From positions 101,082 through 165,081 of the forward strand of contig NZ_JPQU01000109.1 in NCBI RefSeq assembly GCF_000737245.1: a stretch of 64,000 nucleotides of DNA, in the 5' to 3' direction. The notes beneath the pieces were generated by a model that saw only the letters and a program-made list of their open reading frames with translations, was not told the DNA's origin and did no database searches. A program made the translations under genes and the position numbers. This DNA is from Pseudomonas syringae. Lineage in GTDB: Bacteria > Pseudomonadota > Gammaproteobacteria > Pseudomonadales > Pseudomonadaceae. Below, in pieces: positions 33,025-42,002 of this stretch. Position 1 is the first letter of the stretch. Each line of letters starts with the position of its first letter.

Positions 33025-34446
33025 CTAAGGATGAAGTGGCGGTATATACGCCAGCGTCGTGCCCAGCGCCCACAGCAGGAACAGCACCAGCGGTGTGTGC
33101 ACCAGCAACTGCACGAACGAGAAGCCGATCAGGTCCCGCGCCTTCAGCCCCAGAACACCGAGCAGCGGCAGCATATAGAAAGGGTTGATCAGGTTCGGCA
33201 AGGCTTCTGCGGCGTTGTAGATCTGCACTGCCCAGCCCAAGTGATATTGCAGGTCGTTGGCAACCTGCATGACATAGGGCGCTTCGATGATCCATTTGCC
33301 CCCACCCGAGGGGATGAAGAAACCCAGCACTGCCGAGTAAATGCCCATCAGCAGGGCGTAGGTGTCGTGGGAAGCGATGCTGGTGAAGAAGGTCGAAATA
33401 TGATGCGCCAGGGTTTGTGCATCGGTGCCTTTGACCGTGGTCATCAGCGCCGCGATCGAGCCGTAAAGCGGAAACTGAATCAGCACGCCCGTGGTGGTCG
33501 GCACTGCCCGGGCGACTGCATCGAGAAAGCTCCGGGGCCGCCAGTGCAGCAATGCGCCGACCATGATGAACAGGAAGTTGTAGGTGTTGAGGCCGGAAAT
33601 CGCCGTGATCGCAGGCTTGGTCGAGAACTCGTTGAAGATCCAGCCGGACGCCAGAATGACCATCAGGATGATCAGCAGCGGACTGTATTCCAGCCATTCA
33701 CCAGGACGGGTGCGCGGCGGCAGGGCAGGCATGCTGAAGGCTGGATCGACCCCGCAGGCATTGGCGTCCTTGGCGCTGTTCGGGCCAGGCGCTGTGGCAT
33801 AGGCGACGATGATGGAGATCACCATTAGCACCCCCAGCATCACTCCGGACTGCCAGAGGAAGATGGTTTCGGTGAAGGGGATAACGCCGGTGATGGCCAG
33901 AATTGACGGCGGCAGGCTGCCGGGGTTGGCTTGCAGTTGTGCGGCCGAGGACGAAAGCCCGAGCGCCCAGACTGCGCCGAGCCCTAGATAGGCGGCAGCG
34001 CCCGCAGCCCGGTAGTCCATGCGCAGATCAGTGCGGCGGGCGAGGGCGCGAACCAGCAATCCCCCGAACACCAGCGACAAACCCCAGTTGAGCAGCGACG
34101 CAACCATGGAGATCAATGCGACCCAGGCCACGGCGGAGCGGCCGTTTTTCGGGATGCGTGCCAGACGGTCAATCAGTTTGACGGCGGGCGGCGAGCTGGC
34201 CACCACGTAGCCGCCGATCACCACGAAAGCCATCTGCATGGTGAATGGGATCAGGCTCCAGAAGCCATCGCCGAAGGCCTTGGCGGCATCGTTCGGTTTG
34301 GCGCCCATGGCCAGAGTGGCGACGGTGACAATCACCACCGCCAATGCGGCGAACACCCAGGAATCAGGGAACCAGCGTTCCGCCCATTTGGCGCAACGCA
34401 GGGCAAAGCGGGCGGAGCGGCTTTCTTCGATAGAGTCGACGGCCAC
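33025..34446 (-). CDS. atoE: Short-chain fatty acid transporter AtoE
   Basis: A 473-residue integral membrane protein with about 11 helices and AtoE-type sequence (FWSLIPFTMQMAFVVIGGYVVASS, WGLSLVFGGLLVRALARR, GFFIPSGGGKWIIEAPYVMQ). It is expected to import acetoacetate or short-chain fatty acids. GTG 34446 follows AGAGG. It is downstream of the CoA-transferase genes, with a repeat of about 110 bases between them that could lower its expression relative to them. Confidence 0.93.
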   Translation of the reverse strand: MAVDSIEESRSARFALRCAKWAERWFPDSWVFAALAVVIVTVATLAMGAKPNDAAKAFGDGFWSLIPFTMQMAFVVIGGYVVASSPPAVKLIDRLARIPKNGRSAVAWVALISMVASLLNWGLSLVFGGLLVRALARRTDLRMDYRAAGAAAYLGLGAVWALGLSSSAAQLQANPGSLPPSILAITGVIPFTETIFLWQSGVMLGVLMVISIIVAYATAPGPNSAKDANACGVDPAFSMPALPPRTRPGEWLEYSPLLIILMVILASGWIFNEFSTKPAITAISGLNTYNFLFIMVGALLHWRPRSFLDAVARAVPTTTGVLIQFPLYGSIAALMTTVKGTDAQTLAHHISTFFTSIASHDTYALLMGIYSAVLGFFIPSGGGKWIIEAPYVMQVANDLQYHLGWAVQIYNAAEALPNLINPFYMLPLLGVLGLKARDLIGFSFVQLLVHTPLVLFLLWALGTTLAYIPPLHP

Positions 34447-34494
34447 GGGGTGAACCTCTTGTATTTATTGTTGGGATTTCTGGCTGCACATGAC

Positions 34495-34604
34495 CTGTGG
34501 GAGCGACCGGGGTGGCGCTCCACCTTGCTCGTGAAGGGGCCCGTACATCCGATTAATATCCGGAGTATGGAAAACCGCATTCGCGAGCAAGCTCGCTCCC
34601 ACAG
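34495..34604. repeat. Inverted repeat, CTGTGGGAGCGA variant, inside the ato operon
   Basis: Left arm CTGTGGGAGCGACC and CACCTTGCTCGTGA; right arm TTCGCGAGCAAGCTCGCTCC ending CACAG. It lies between the CoA-transferase B gene and atoE. Same variant as the copies at 46887-47180. Confidence 0.75.
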
Positions 34605-34622
34605 GTGAAAGAGTGAACCTGC

Positions 34623-35279
34623 TTAAAAACTCATCTCGATCACATCATCCGGCACGATCAGTTTGCCAGCGGTCTTGGCGACGATTTCTTCGATGCTGAC
34701 CCCCGGCGCACGTTCGCGAAGGATGAACGCGCCGTTTTCGATCTCCAGGTAAGCCAGGTCTGTCAGCACCTTGCGAATACAACCCGCGCCAGTCAGAGGC
34801 AGGCTGCAGCGCGGCAGAAGTTTGGATTCGCCATCCTTGGATGCATGAGTCATGGTTACGATGATGTTGTCTGCGCCCGCCACCAGATCCATGGCGCCGC
34901 CCATGCCTTTGACCAGCTTGCCGGGGATCATCCATGAGGCAATATTGCCTTCCACGTCGACTTCAAAAGCTCCCAGAACGGTAAGGTCTACATGACCGCC
35001 ACGAATCATGGCGAACGATTGTGATGAATCGAAAATCGACGCACCAATGCGGGCAGTCACCGTCTGTTTGCCAGCATTGATCATGTCGGCGTCGATGGTT
35101 TCTTCGGTAGGGAATTCACCCATGCCCAGCAGCCCGTTTTCGGATTGCAGCATGACGTCGATGTTGTCTGGAACGAAATTGGCCACCAGGGTCGGAATGC
35201 CGATGCCCAGATTGACGTAGTAGCCGTCCCTGAGTTCCCGTGCGACGCGCTGAGCCATTTGTTCGCGAGAAAGTGCCAT
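34623..35279 (-). CDS. 3-oxoacid CoA-transferase subunit B (AtoA/DhcB-like)
   Basis: The 218-residue beta subunit has the catalytic glutamate motif SENGLLGMG and the family pattern GYYVNLGIGIPTLVANFVP, SWMIPGKLVKGMGGAMDLVAG. With subunit A it moves CoA from succinyl-CoA or acetyl-CoA onto a 3-oxoacid. Both acetoacetate (Ato) and dehydrocarnitine (Dhc) enzymes of pseudomonads look like this, and sequence reading alone cannot separate them. AGAGGC lies before ATG 35279; subunit A is 67 bases upstream. Confidence 0.9.
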   Translation of the reverse strand: MALSREQMAQRVARELRDGYYVNLGIGIPTLVANFVPDNIDVMLQSENGLLGMGEFPTEETIDADMINAGKQTVTARIGASIFDSSQSFAMIRGGHVDLTVLGAFEVDVEGNIASWMIPGKLVKGMGGAMDLVAGADNIIVTMTHASKDGESKLLPRCSLPLTGAGCIRKVLTDLAYLEIENGAFILRERAPGVSIEEIVAKTAGKLIVPDDVIEMSF

Positions 35280-35346
35280 GTTCTAAGCCTCTTATTGTTT
35301 TTGCCGCTTCCTGCTGGAGGAAGCGCCCGCAAGACGTGAAGTTTTC

Positions 35347-36048
35347 TCAGGATTTTTTCAGGGTGCGCTGTTCGATCCGCTTCTCGAACGTGCCCTGAAT
35401 GACCCGGTCCACGTAGATGCCTGGGGTATGGATTTGCGAGGGCAGGAGGACGCCGGGCTCGACGATTTCCTCAACTTCGACCACGGTGATCATTCCGGCA
35501 GTCGCCACCACCGGATTGAAGTTCTGCGCGGTATGACGATAGATCACATTGCCAAAGTGATCAGCCTTCCAGCCCTTGATCAGGGCGAAGTCGCCGGTGA
35601 TGGCTTCTTCTAGGATCACGTTACGACCATTGAACTGGCGGGTTTCCTTGCCCTCTGCCACGGGGGTGCCGTAGCCGGTGGCGGTGTAGAACGCGGGAAT
35701 GCCGGCACCGCCTGCGCGCAGTTTTTCCGCGAGGGTGCCTTGGGGGGTGAGTTCGACTTCCAGTTCGCCGCTGAGCAGCTGACGTTCGAAAAGGGCGTTT
35801 TCGCCCACATAGGAGGAAATCATCTTACGGATCTGGCGGTCTTCGAGCAGTATGCCCAGGCCAAAGCCATCGACGCCGCAGTTATTGGACACCACCGTCA
35901 GGCCCTTGACCCCCATGCGTTTCATTTCAGCAATGAGGTTTTCGGGGATGCCGCACAGGCCAAAGCCGCCGCACAGCACGGTCATGTTGTCGGTCAGCCC
36001 GGCGAGGGCCTCCTGATAAGTTGCTACTCGCTTGTCGAGTCCAGCCAT
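35347..36048 (-). CDS. 3-oxoacid CoA-transferase subunit A (AtoD/DhcA-like)
   Basis: The 233-residue alpha subunit shows CGGFGLCGIPENLIAEM, VSNNCGVDGFGLGILLE, GGAGIPAFYTATGYGTPVAEG and the C-terminal HTPGIYVDRVIQGTFEKRIE. ATG 36048 with AGGCGGA upstream is preferred over the open frame before it. It is the first gene of the unit with subunit B and AtoE, and is divergent from the LysR gene. No thiolase or 3-hydroxybutyrate dehydrogenase gene is linked in this window. Confidence 0.9.
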   Translation of the reverse strand: MAGLDKRVATYQEALAGLTDNMTVLCGGFGLCGIPENLIAEMKRMGVKGLTVVSNNCGVDGFGLGILLEDRQIRKMISSYVGENALFERQLLSGELEVELTPQGTLAEKLRAGGAGIPAFYTATGYGTPVAEGKETRQFNGRNVILEEAITGDFALIKGWKADHFGNVIYRHTAQNFNPVVATAGMITVVEVEEIVEPGVLLPSQIHTPGIYVDRVIQGTFEKRIEQRTLKKS

Positions 36049-36137
36049 GGTGATCCGCCTTTTATAGTTGTGGTTGACGGTCTGGCCGTCAGGGAAGCGT
36101 TGCGCCATCTTCTCTCGGGGGCAGTGATTTGTTAATT

Positions 36138-36169
36138 TTGTTTTTCTGATTGATTGATAAAGAAAACAA
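36138..36169. promoter_or_regulatory. Candidate LysR operator in the divergent atoD-lysR region
   Basis: TTGTTTTTCT and AGAAAACAA form an imperfect AT-rich inverted repeat ending 4 bases before the LysR start and about 90 bases before the CoA-transferase start. Such placement is usual for LysR regulators that repress themselves and activate the divergent operon. Confidence 0.45.
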
Positions 36170-36173
36170 ATAT

Positions 36174-37082
36174 ATGAACGTCAAACAATTGCGAGCGTTT
36201 CTGGCCGTGGCGCAGTACTTGAGCTTCGCCCAGGCAGGGGAGCGGCTGCATCTCTCGCAGCCTGCCCTGAGCCTGACCATCAAGAGTCTAGAAGAGGATC
36301 TGGGCGGGCAACTGCTCAGCCGCACGACCCGAGCCGTCAGCCTGACGCCCGAGGGTGAAACCCTGCTGCCCTTGGCGCGTCAGTTGCTGGCTGACTGGGA
36401 TAACGCCGAGGAGCTGCTGCGCCAGCGCTTCACCTTGCAGTTGGGCAAAGTCTCGGTGGCGGCCATGCCGTCGTTTGCCGGCAACATGTTGCCCGGGGCG
36501 CTCAAGGTATTTCGCGGCCGCTATCCACGGGTCAATGTGGCGGTACATGACCTGATCAACGAAGAAGTGCTGGAAATGGTTCGTCATCGACGAGTCGAGC
36601 TGGGAGTCGGCTTTGAGCCTGAGTCGAGCAATTCGCTGGTGTTTACGCCGTTCTACACCGACCGCTTCGTCGCCGTGGTGCCGCTGGACTCACCCTTGGC
36701 GCAACGCCAGCAGGTGAGCTGGCAGGAACTGCTGCAGGAGGATTTCATTGCCTTGCAGCGTCCGTCCGCCGTGCGTTTATTGCTGGAACAGCATCTCCTC
36801 GCCCAGCACGGCAAGCTGTCCGTTGCGTTCGAAAGCCACCAGTTGTCGACGGTCGGACGCATGGTTGCCAGCGGCCTGGGTGTCAGCGCCGTGCCGTCGT
36901 TGTGTATCCAGCAGATGCACGAATTGGGCGCACACTGCATCGCGCTGGTTGCGCCGGTCATCGAACGGCCCATCGGCTTGATGATGTTGGCCGACCATAA
37001 GCTTTCGGCGGCTGCCCAAGCCCTTCGTGATGTGCTGATCGACTATGCGCAATCGCAGAATCCACGGCTGCCCAGCGTCTAA
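36174..37082 (+). CDS. LysR-family regulator of the CoA-transferase operon
   Basis: A 302-residue LysR protein with an N-terminal helix-turn-helix (MNVKQLRAFLAVAQYLSFAQAGERLHLSQPALSLTIKSLE split across residues 1-40) and an effector domain (VSVAAMPSFAGNMLPGALKVF, VASGLGVSAVPSLC). The ORF is open 24 bases upstream, but ATG 36174 is the standard start. Divergence from the A/B subunit genes makes it their probable activator; the P. aeruginosa carnitine regulator DhcR has the same arrangement. Confidence 0.9.
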   Translation: MNVKQLRAFLAVAQYLSFAQAGERLHLSQPALSLTIKSLEEDLGGQLLSRTTRAVSLTPEGETLLPLARQLLADWDNAEELLRQRFTLQLGKVSVAAMPSFAGNMLPGALKVFRGRYPRVNVAVHDLINEEVLEMVRHRRVELGVGFEPESSNSLVFTPFYTDRFVAVVPLDSPLAQRQQVSWQELLQEDFIALQRPSAVRLLLEQHLLAQHGKLSVAFESHQLSTVGRMVASGLGVSAVPSLCIQQMHELGAHCIALVAPVIERPIGLMMLADHKLSAAAQALRDVLIDYAQSQNPRLPSV

Positions 37083-37198
37083 GTCGGGCCTCAGGCGGCG
37101 AAACTGTCACAAATTTCACATTCCTCGGCTCTCTCCTCCCGTATCGTCTTGCAGAATTACAACTAAATGTTTCTGTCAGCGCTTGCGTGCAGAGACCG

Positions 37199-38590
37199 AT
37201 GAAAAGGAAGAGTGCCTTGGATGTATCTTCTGCTGCCTGGCTTGTGCATGACACGCGTCTGATCATTTGTTGCCTGATCGCCATTGCCACCATCATCGTG
37301 CTGATCAGCGCGACAAAGCTCCCGCCCTTTCTGTCGATTCTGATTGGTACTTTCATCGCCGGTATCGGCGCGGGTCTGCCCGCCGAAGACGTTGCCAAGG
37401 CGTTCAGCAAAGGTGCTGGCGGTATTCTCGGCGAAGCGGGTTTGATTATTGCCCTGGGCGCGATGCTCGGTGCGCTGATGGCTGAATCCGGGGCGGCTGA
37501 CCGGATTGCCACAACCCTGCTGGGCTTCGGCAAGGGCCGCTCGCTGCCCTGGGTGATGGCGTTGGTGGCGATGGTTATTGGCTTGCCGCTGTTTTTCGAA
37601 GTAGGTCTGGTGCTCATGGTGCCGATCATTTTCGTCATGGCGCGACGCTCCGATCAGCCGTTGTTGAAGATTGCCATCCCGGCACTTGCGGGCATGACCA
37701 CTCTGCATGCATTGATGCCGCCGCACCCCGGGCCTTTGATTGCGGTCAGTGCGTTGCACGCCGATCTGGGCCTGACGATGCTGTTGGGCTTCTGCATTGC
37801 GGTGCCGGCGGTGATCCTGGCCGGCCCGCTGTATGGCAACTGGCTGTCGAAACGGATGGTGATCGAGCAGCCCGCGGAGTTGGGCGAGCTGTTTTCGGCC
37901 AAGCGTGAAGTCACGCGCCAGCCAAGCTTCGGCATCTCTTTGCTGATCATTCTTTTGCCGGTGATTCTCATGCTGGGCAGCACCTTTGCCAAGGTATTGA
38001 TGGACCCGCGCAGCAACGTGGCGCTGACTCTCAAATTCCTCGGTGAACCGCTGGTGGCGCTGAGTATTGCGGTGATTGCGGCAGTGATCTGCCTGGGCTG
38101 GGCCAACGGTCTGAGCCGTGAGCATGTGAGTGGCACTCTGCGTAAAAGCATCGCGCCGATTGCCGTGTTGCTGCTGACCATCGGGGCGGGCGGCGGGCTC
38201 AAGCAGACCTTGCTGGATGCCGGTGTCAGCCAGACCATCAGCAAAGTGGCTGAAGGTGCGCACATGCCGTACCTGCTGTTGGCCTGGTTGATCGCCGTGG
38301 CGCTGCGTCAGGCAACAGGATCGGCGACGGTGGCGACCACTACCACTGCTGGCATTCTGGCGCCGATGATGGCCGGGTTGGCAGCAACGCAAAGTTCGCT
38401 GGTGGCGTTGGCCATTGGTGCCGGCTCGGTGTTCTTCTGCCACGTCAACGATGCAGGTTTCTGGATGGTCCGCGAATATTTCGGCCTGCAACTCAAGCAA
38501 ACCCTATGGGTCTGGTCGGTGCTGCAGACCATTGTCTCGGTGGTGGGGCTGTTGGGGACTTTGTTGTTGTGGCATTGGCTGGCGTTATGA
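37199..38590 (+). CDS. GntP-family permease, probably for a hydroxy- or keto-acid
   Basis: A 463-residue GntP symporter with the same landmarks as the gluconate permease at 24116 (TLHALMPPHPGPLIAVSALHADLG, ATGSATVATTTTAGILAPMM, CHVNDAGFWMVREYF) but clearly divergent. ATG 37199 is preferred; GTG 37187 is possible. It lies just after the LysR gene and beside the CoA-transferase operon. A GntP permease occupies a similar place in P. aeruginosa 3-hydroxybutyrate loci, so a 3-hydroxyacid is a reasonable substrate guess. Confidence 0.85.
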   Translation: MKRKSALDVSSAAWLVHDTRLIICCLIAIATIIVLISATKLPPFLSILIGTFIAGIGAGLPAEDVAKAFSKGAGGILGEAGLIIALGAMLGALMAESGAADRIATTLLGFGKGRSLPWVMALVAMVIGLPLFFEVGLVLMVPIIFVMARRSDQPLLKIAIPALAGMTTLHALMPPHPGPLIAVSALHADLGLTMLLGFCIAVPAVILAGPLYGNWLSKRMVIEQPAELGELFSAKREVTRQPSFGISLLIILLPVILMLGSTFAKVLMDPRSNVALTLKFLGEPLVALSIAVIAAVICLGWANGLSREHVSGTLRKSIAPIAVLLLTIGAGGGLKQTLLDAGVSQTISKVAEGAHMPYLLLAWLIAVALRQATGSATVATTTTAGILAPMMAGLAATQSSLVALAIGAGSVFFCHVNDAGFWMVREYFGLQLKQTLWVWSVLQTIVSVVGLLGTLLLWHWLAL

Positions 38591-38700
38591 AAAAACCTTC
38601 ACCCGCCAATACCCACTATCAAGAGCAGTGATTTCTGCGAAAACCGCTCCAGGCGTAGCCTTGTTTCATTCCCGAAATGAAGCCGAGTCTGGAGGCTGCC

Positions 38701-38976
38701 ATGAACCGTATTTACGCCGTTGCCCTGTTATTGACTGTTGCCGTTGTGTCCGGCTGCTCCACCCATTACGCCGTTGAACTTCGCCCCTACAGCGCTGAAG
38801 AAACCCGCCAGTTGGCGCTGGAGGACTTGAACCGTCGCGGCTTGTCATTCGATGAATATCAGATCGCCAAAGCAAAGTTGCTGGCCGAACCGCAGATGCA
38901 GGCCGTTCGCTCTTTTGATAGTTACGGTGAAATCAGCGTTGATAACGGCGTGGCGACTCAGGATCGTCAGGGTTAA
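38701..38976 (+). CDS. Small lipoprotein
   Basis: The 91-residue protein begins MNRIYAVALLLTVAVVSGCS, a lipoprotein signal with lipobox VVSGC (Cys19). The mature part is charged and helical (SAEETRQLALEDLNRRGLSFDEYQIAKAKLL). ATG 38701 follows GGAGG. Family not recognised. It stands alone between the GntP permease and LysE-type genes. Confidence 0.8.
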   Translation: MNRIYAVALLLTVAVVSGCSTHYAVELRPYSAEETRQLALEDLNRRGLSFDEYQIAKAKLLAEPQMQAVRSFDSYGEISVDNGVATQDRQG

Positions 38977-39110
38977 TCGATTAGTACAGTGCGGCGGAAA
39001 AACACCTATCGCCTGAACTGTACGGTTGGTATTTTTGCTTAACTGTCAGTGTGTTTTCCGACAACGGTTGGATAGGGTGGACGCCTGCCCTTTAATGCAC
39101 GGACTGCTTC

Positions 39111-39716
39111 ATGTCGCTTACTCTAGATTTACTGCTGGCATTCGCTTTATTTGCTTTCGTCACCTCAGTTACGCCCGGTCCGAACAATATGATGTTGCTG
39201 GCCTCTGGGGTGAACTTCGGTTTCAACCGGACTGTGCCGCATATCTTCGGTATCAGTTGTGGGTTTTTCAGCCTGGTACTGGCTGTCGGACTTGGGTTGG
39301 GAGCTGTGTTCAAGGCCTATCCGCTTCTCTATACGGTTCTGCGCTACGCGGGCGCCGCATATCTGTTGTACCTGGCTTGGAAAATTGCCACCTCGGGCCC
39401 GGCCTCCGACGCATCAGGGCAGGAAGGCAAACCGCAGACGTTCATGCAGGCTGCGCTCTTTCAATGGGTCAACCCGAAGGCTTGGGTCATGGCAGTCGGT
39501 GCCATCAGTACTTACACGCCCTTGCAGGGTTACTTCACTAATGTGCTGATCATCTCGGCCGTCTTCGCCCTGATCAACGCCCCCAGTGTCTGCGTCTGGG
39601 CGGGCTTCGGCAGCCTGCTGCGCAATGCCTTGCGTGATCCGTTCTGGTTGCGGGTATTCAACGGTGTGATGGCGGCGTTGTTGGTGGTGTCGTTGTATCC
39701 GATGCTCAAAGGTTGA
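39111..39716 (+). CDS. LysE-family amino acid exporter
   Basis: A 201-residue protein with six hydrophobic segments and the LysE/RhtB signature near the N-terminus (FAFVTSVTPGPNNMMLLASGVNFGF), plus FQWVNPKAWVMAVGA. It exports an amino acid or related metabolite across the inner membrane. An overlapping frame from 39026 is a shadow. The gene is followed by a family B inverted repeat. Confidence 0.9.
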   Translation: MSLTLDLLLAFALFAFVTSVTPGPNNMMLLASGVNFGFNRTVPHIFGISCGFFSLVLAVGLGLGAVFKAYPLLYTVLRYAGAAYLLYLAWKIATSGPASDASGQEGKPQTFMQAALFQWVNPKAWVMAVGAISTYTPLQGYFTNVLIISAVFALINAPSVCVWAGFGSLLRNALRDPFWLRVFNGVMAALLVVSLYPMLKG

Positions 39717-39730
39717 TCTCAATATTGTCG

Positions 39731-39850
39731 CGACGACGTGGGACCGGCTTTAGCCGGGAAGAGGCCAGTACACTCTCTAAAAATTTATCGACTGGAATGC
39801 TGCCTTCCCGGCTAAAGCGGAACGCCGCCCGGCCGGTCCCACGTCGTCAC
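39731..39850. repeat. Long inverted repeat, family B, with an insertion in one arm
   Basis: Left arm GACGTGGGACCGGCTTTAGCC. The right arm GGCTAAAGC is interrupted by GGAACGCCGCCC before it resumes as GGCCGGTCCCACGTCGTC. It lies between the convergent LysE and SsuE genes. Confidence 0.85.
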
Positions 39851-39898
39851 CTCCGATTGCGAGTAAACATAGAATCTGCCACGGGGCATCCGTCGAGA

Positions 39899-40480
39899 TC
39901 ACAGCGCCAACCGCAAATGCCCACCCGCCAGCTTCTGCCGCGCCTGCACTCGATGCTGCAGGCCCAGGTAGAAATGCTCCAGACCCTCCTGCAAGCGCTC
40001 GGCCAGAATCTCGTCCAGATCGCCGCCTTGTTCGTTGTCTCCATAGCTGATCTGACTATCGATGGCGAAAATTCCGTGCAGGACTTCCTGGCATTTAAGC
40101 GCCGACAAGACTGGCTTGAGTGCGTAATCCACGGCCAGCATGTGGGCGATGCTGCCGCCGGTGGCCAGGGGCAATACAACCTTGCCATGCAGTGAGCGCT
40201 CCGGAAGCAGGTCCAACAGCGTTTTCAATGCACCGGAGAACGAGGCTTTGTATACCGGAGTGCCGATCAACAAGCCGTCGGCCTGCTTCACCGTTTCGAT
40301 AAAGTCCAGTACCTGGAGGCTATCGAAGCGCGCGAAGATTAGATCTTCGGCATCAAAGTCGCGGATTCGCAGGGCTTTCACGTCGACCCCTTTTGCCCGC
40401 AACCAACGACCCGCGTGTTCCAGTACGACCCCTGAACGGGATTTCAGGGCAGGGCTGCCCGACAGTGAAACTACCAGCAT
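39899..40480 (-). CDS. ssuE: NAD(P)H-dependent FMN reductase, SsuE-like
   Basis: A 193-residue flavodoxin-fold reductase (VSLSGSPALKSRSGVVLEHA, GTPVYKASFSGALKTLLDLLPE, LPLATGGSIAHMLAVDYALKP) of the SsuE/MsuE type. Such enzymes supply reduced FMN to alkanesulfonate monooxygenase for sulfur scavenging. The usual partners (ssuA, D, C, B) are absent: an intergenic gap and the EPS cluster lie upstream. It may be an orphan copy, or the sulfonatase genes may lie elsewhere. Confidence 0.85.
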   Translation of the reverse strand: MLVVSLSGSPALKSRSGVVLEHAGRWLRAKGVDVKALRIRDFDAEDLIFARFDSLQVLDFIETVKQADGLLIGTPVYKASFSGALKTLLDLLPERSLHGKVVLPLATGGSIAHMLAVDYALKPVLSALKCQEVLHGIFAIDSQISYGDNEQGGDLDEILAERLQEGLEHFYLGLQHRVQARQKLAGGHLRLAL

Positions 40481-40672
40481 GCTTTATTCCTTTTGAGAGC
40501 GTGCCCTCTACCAAAGCAGCATGCATGCCAGCGCCTGCTTTTATTTCAACTCATTGAAATTGATAAATTTTTAATTCAGGGATGAAGTCTCCTGGCCGTG
40601 GCGTCTGTTGAACGATTCACTAACTGTTGTTTCGCTGTTGCTGAGGCAACACTTGAGCAGCGAATTTCGGAC

Positions 40673-40706
40673 AAAAAAAATCCCCACAGTCGGCAAATGC
40701 GGGGAT
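40673..40706 (-). terminator. Rho-independent terminator of the EPS operon
   Basis: On the minus strand ATCCCCGCATTTG...GTGGGGAT forms a hairpin followed by eight T, about 40 bases after the last gene (wza). Confidence 0.88.
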
Positions 40707-40748
40707 GTTTTGAAGCGGGGTGAAGCTGAGTGATCAGCTTCGCGACTA

Positions 40749-41837
40749 TCAGTTCCTGAACATGGCGCCCGTGGAAACCACGTTGGCCGAGCCCAGCAGC
40801 TGGCTGACGAAGCGGCTCCAGCGAGTAATGTTGGCGGGACCCACGAAGATCACATCCTGGGCCTGGAGTTCGAATTCCTTGGCCAGCAGGTACGCGGTGG
40901 GTTTCTTGGCTTTGAGGTTATAGACAGTCGCAGGCGCATTGGCGAAGTTTTCGGCGCCGCGGATCACATACACTGCGTCACCATCGGCGCTTTCCGGGCT
41001 CAGGCCACCGGAATCACCCAGTGCTTCGAGCAGCGTCACACTGGTGGTGCCGAAGGAAATCACCTGCGGACGCTGAACTTCGCCCAGTACATAGATCTTG
41101 TTTTTCGAGTTGCTGTTCAGGTGCAGGTAATCGCCGTTCTTGAGAAACACTTTGCTCAGCTGCGAATCCTTGCGGTTGAGCGAGTCGACGTCAATCACGT
41201 AATCCCGACCGTCCCGGCGCAAGGTCAACCCTGCGAGGTTGGCGTCGGAGAGGTCGAGACCCGCGACACTGATCGCCTGTACCAGACTCAACGGGATGTT
41301 GGTGATCGACTGTGGTCCGGGGCTTTTGAACGAGCCGGACAGCAGGATGCGCTGGCTGTTGTAGCGCAGTACTTTGACGTCGACCTTGACCTCGGTGTAC
41401 TGCGGCGACAAGCCCATGCGCAATTGCTCGCGGATTTGGCCAACGGTTTTGCCACCCGCCTGGATCCTGCCAACGTAAGGGAAGTAAAGCGTGCCGTCGC
41501 TCAATACTTCCCGGCTGTTGGCATCGAGTTGGTCCTGTGAACCTGGTGCGGTCAACTCGGGGTGTTCGAATACGATCACCAGCAAGGTGTCGCCGGGTCC
41601 GACCACGTATTCCGGGGTTTTATAATTCAGCAGCTCAGCCGGCAGTGGTTTAGCCGAATCCGTTGCTTTCTGTTTTTGCAGTTTCAAGGTGTGCGGGGTG
41701 ATATCGACCAATCTGACATCCGGACCATCCGGGTCTTTGGCTTCAATATCACCAGGGGTCATGTGCTGCCCGGGTGCGAATACACAGCCTTGCAAAATCA
41801 GACTGGAGAGCAGCACAACAGCTAGGGTTAGCTTCAT
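40749..41837 (-). CDS. wza: Outer-membrane polysaccharide export lipoprotein Wza
   Basis: The 362-residue protein has a lipoprotein signal (SSLILQGC, Cys18), a polysaccharide export domain (EYVVGPGDTLLVIVFEHPELT, GTLYFPYVGRIQAGGKTVGQIREQL) and SLBB-type repeats (VYVLGEVQRPQVISFG). It should form the outer-membrane export channel that works with Wzc. It is the last gene of the EPS operon, followed by a strong terminator. Confidence 0.93.
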   Translation of the reverse strand: MKLTLAVVLLSSLILQGCVFAPGQHMTPGDIEAKDPDGPDVRLVDITPHTLKLQKQKATDSAKPLPAELLNYKTPEYVVGPGDTLLVIVFEHPELTAPGSQDQLDANSREVLSDGTLYFPYVGRIQAGGKTVGQIREQLRMGLSPQYTEVKVDVKVLRYNSQRILLSGSFKSPGPQSITNIPLSLVQAISVAGLDLSDANLAGLTLRRDGRDYVIDVDSLNRKDSQLSKVFLKNGDYLHLNSNSKNKIYVLGEVQRPQVISFGTTSVTLLEALGDSGGLSPESADGDAVYVIRGAENFANAPATVYNLKAKKPTAYLLAKEFELQAQDVIFVGPANITRWSRFVSQLLGSANVVSTGAMFRN

Positions 41838-42002
41838 ATATTGTTCCTTCCTAAAGGTGCGCTTGGCACCACAGTGATTTCATTGCATCCCTTACCAACA
41901 CCGAGCGTTACTTCAGTTTGTTTTTGATTGATGCGCGCACCTCCTCCAGCGCCGAATGGCCTGGGATAGTCAGGTTTGAAAGGGGGTTATTTTCAGCAGG
42001 TT

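Noticed and set aside
33031..33828. 265-residue plus-strand frame
   Set aside because: Mirror of atoE; no domain and biased composition.
37163..38500. 445-residue open frame on the minus strand
   Set aside because: Antisense to the GntP permease; composition (Gln, His, Arg repeats) is that of a mirror frame and no domain is recognised.
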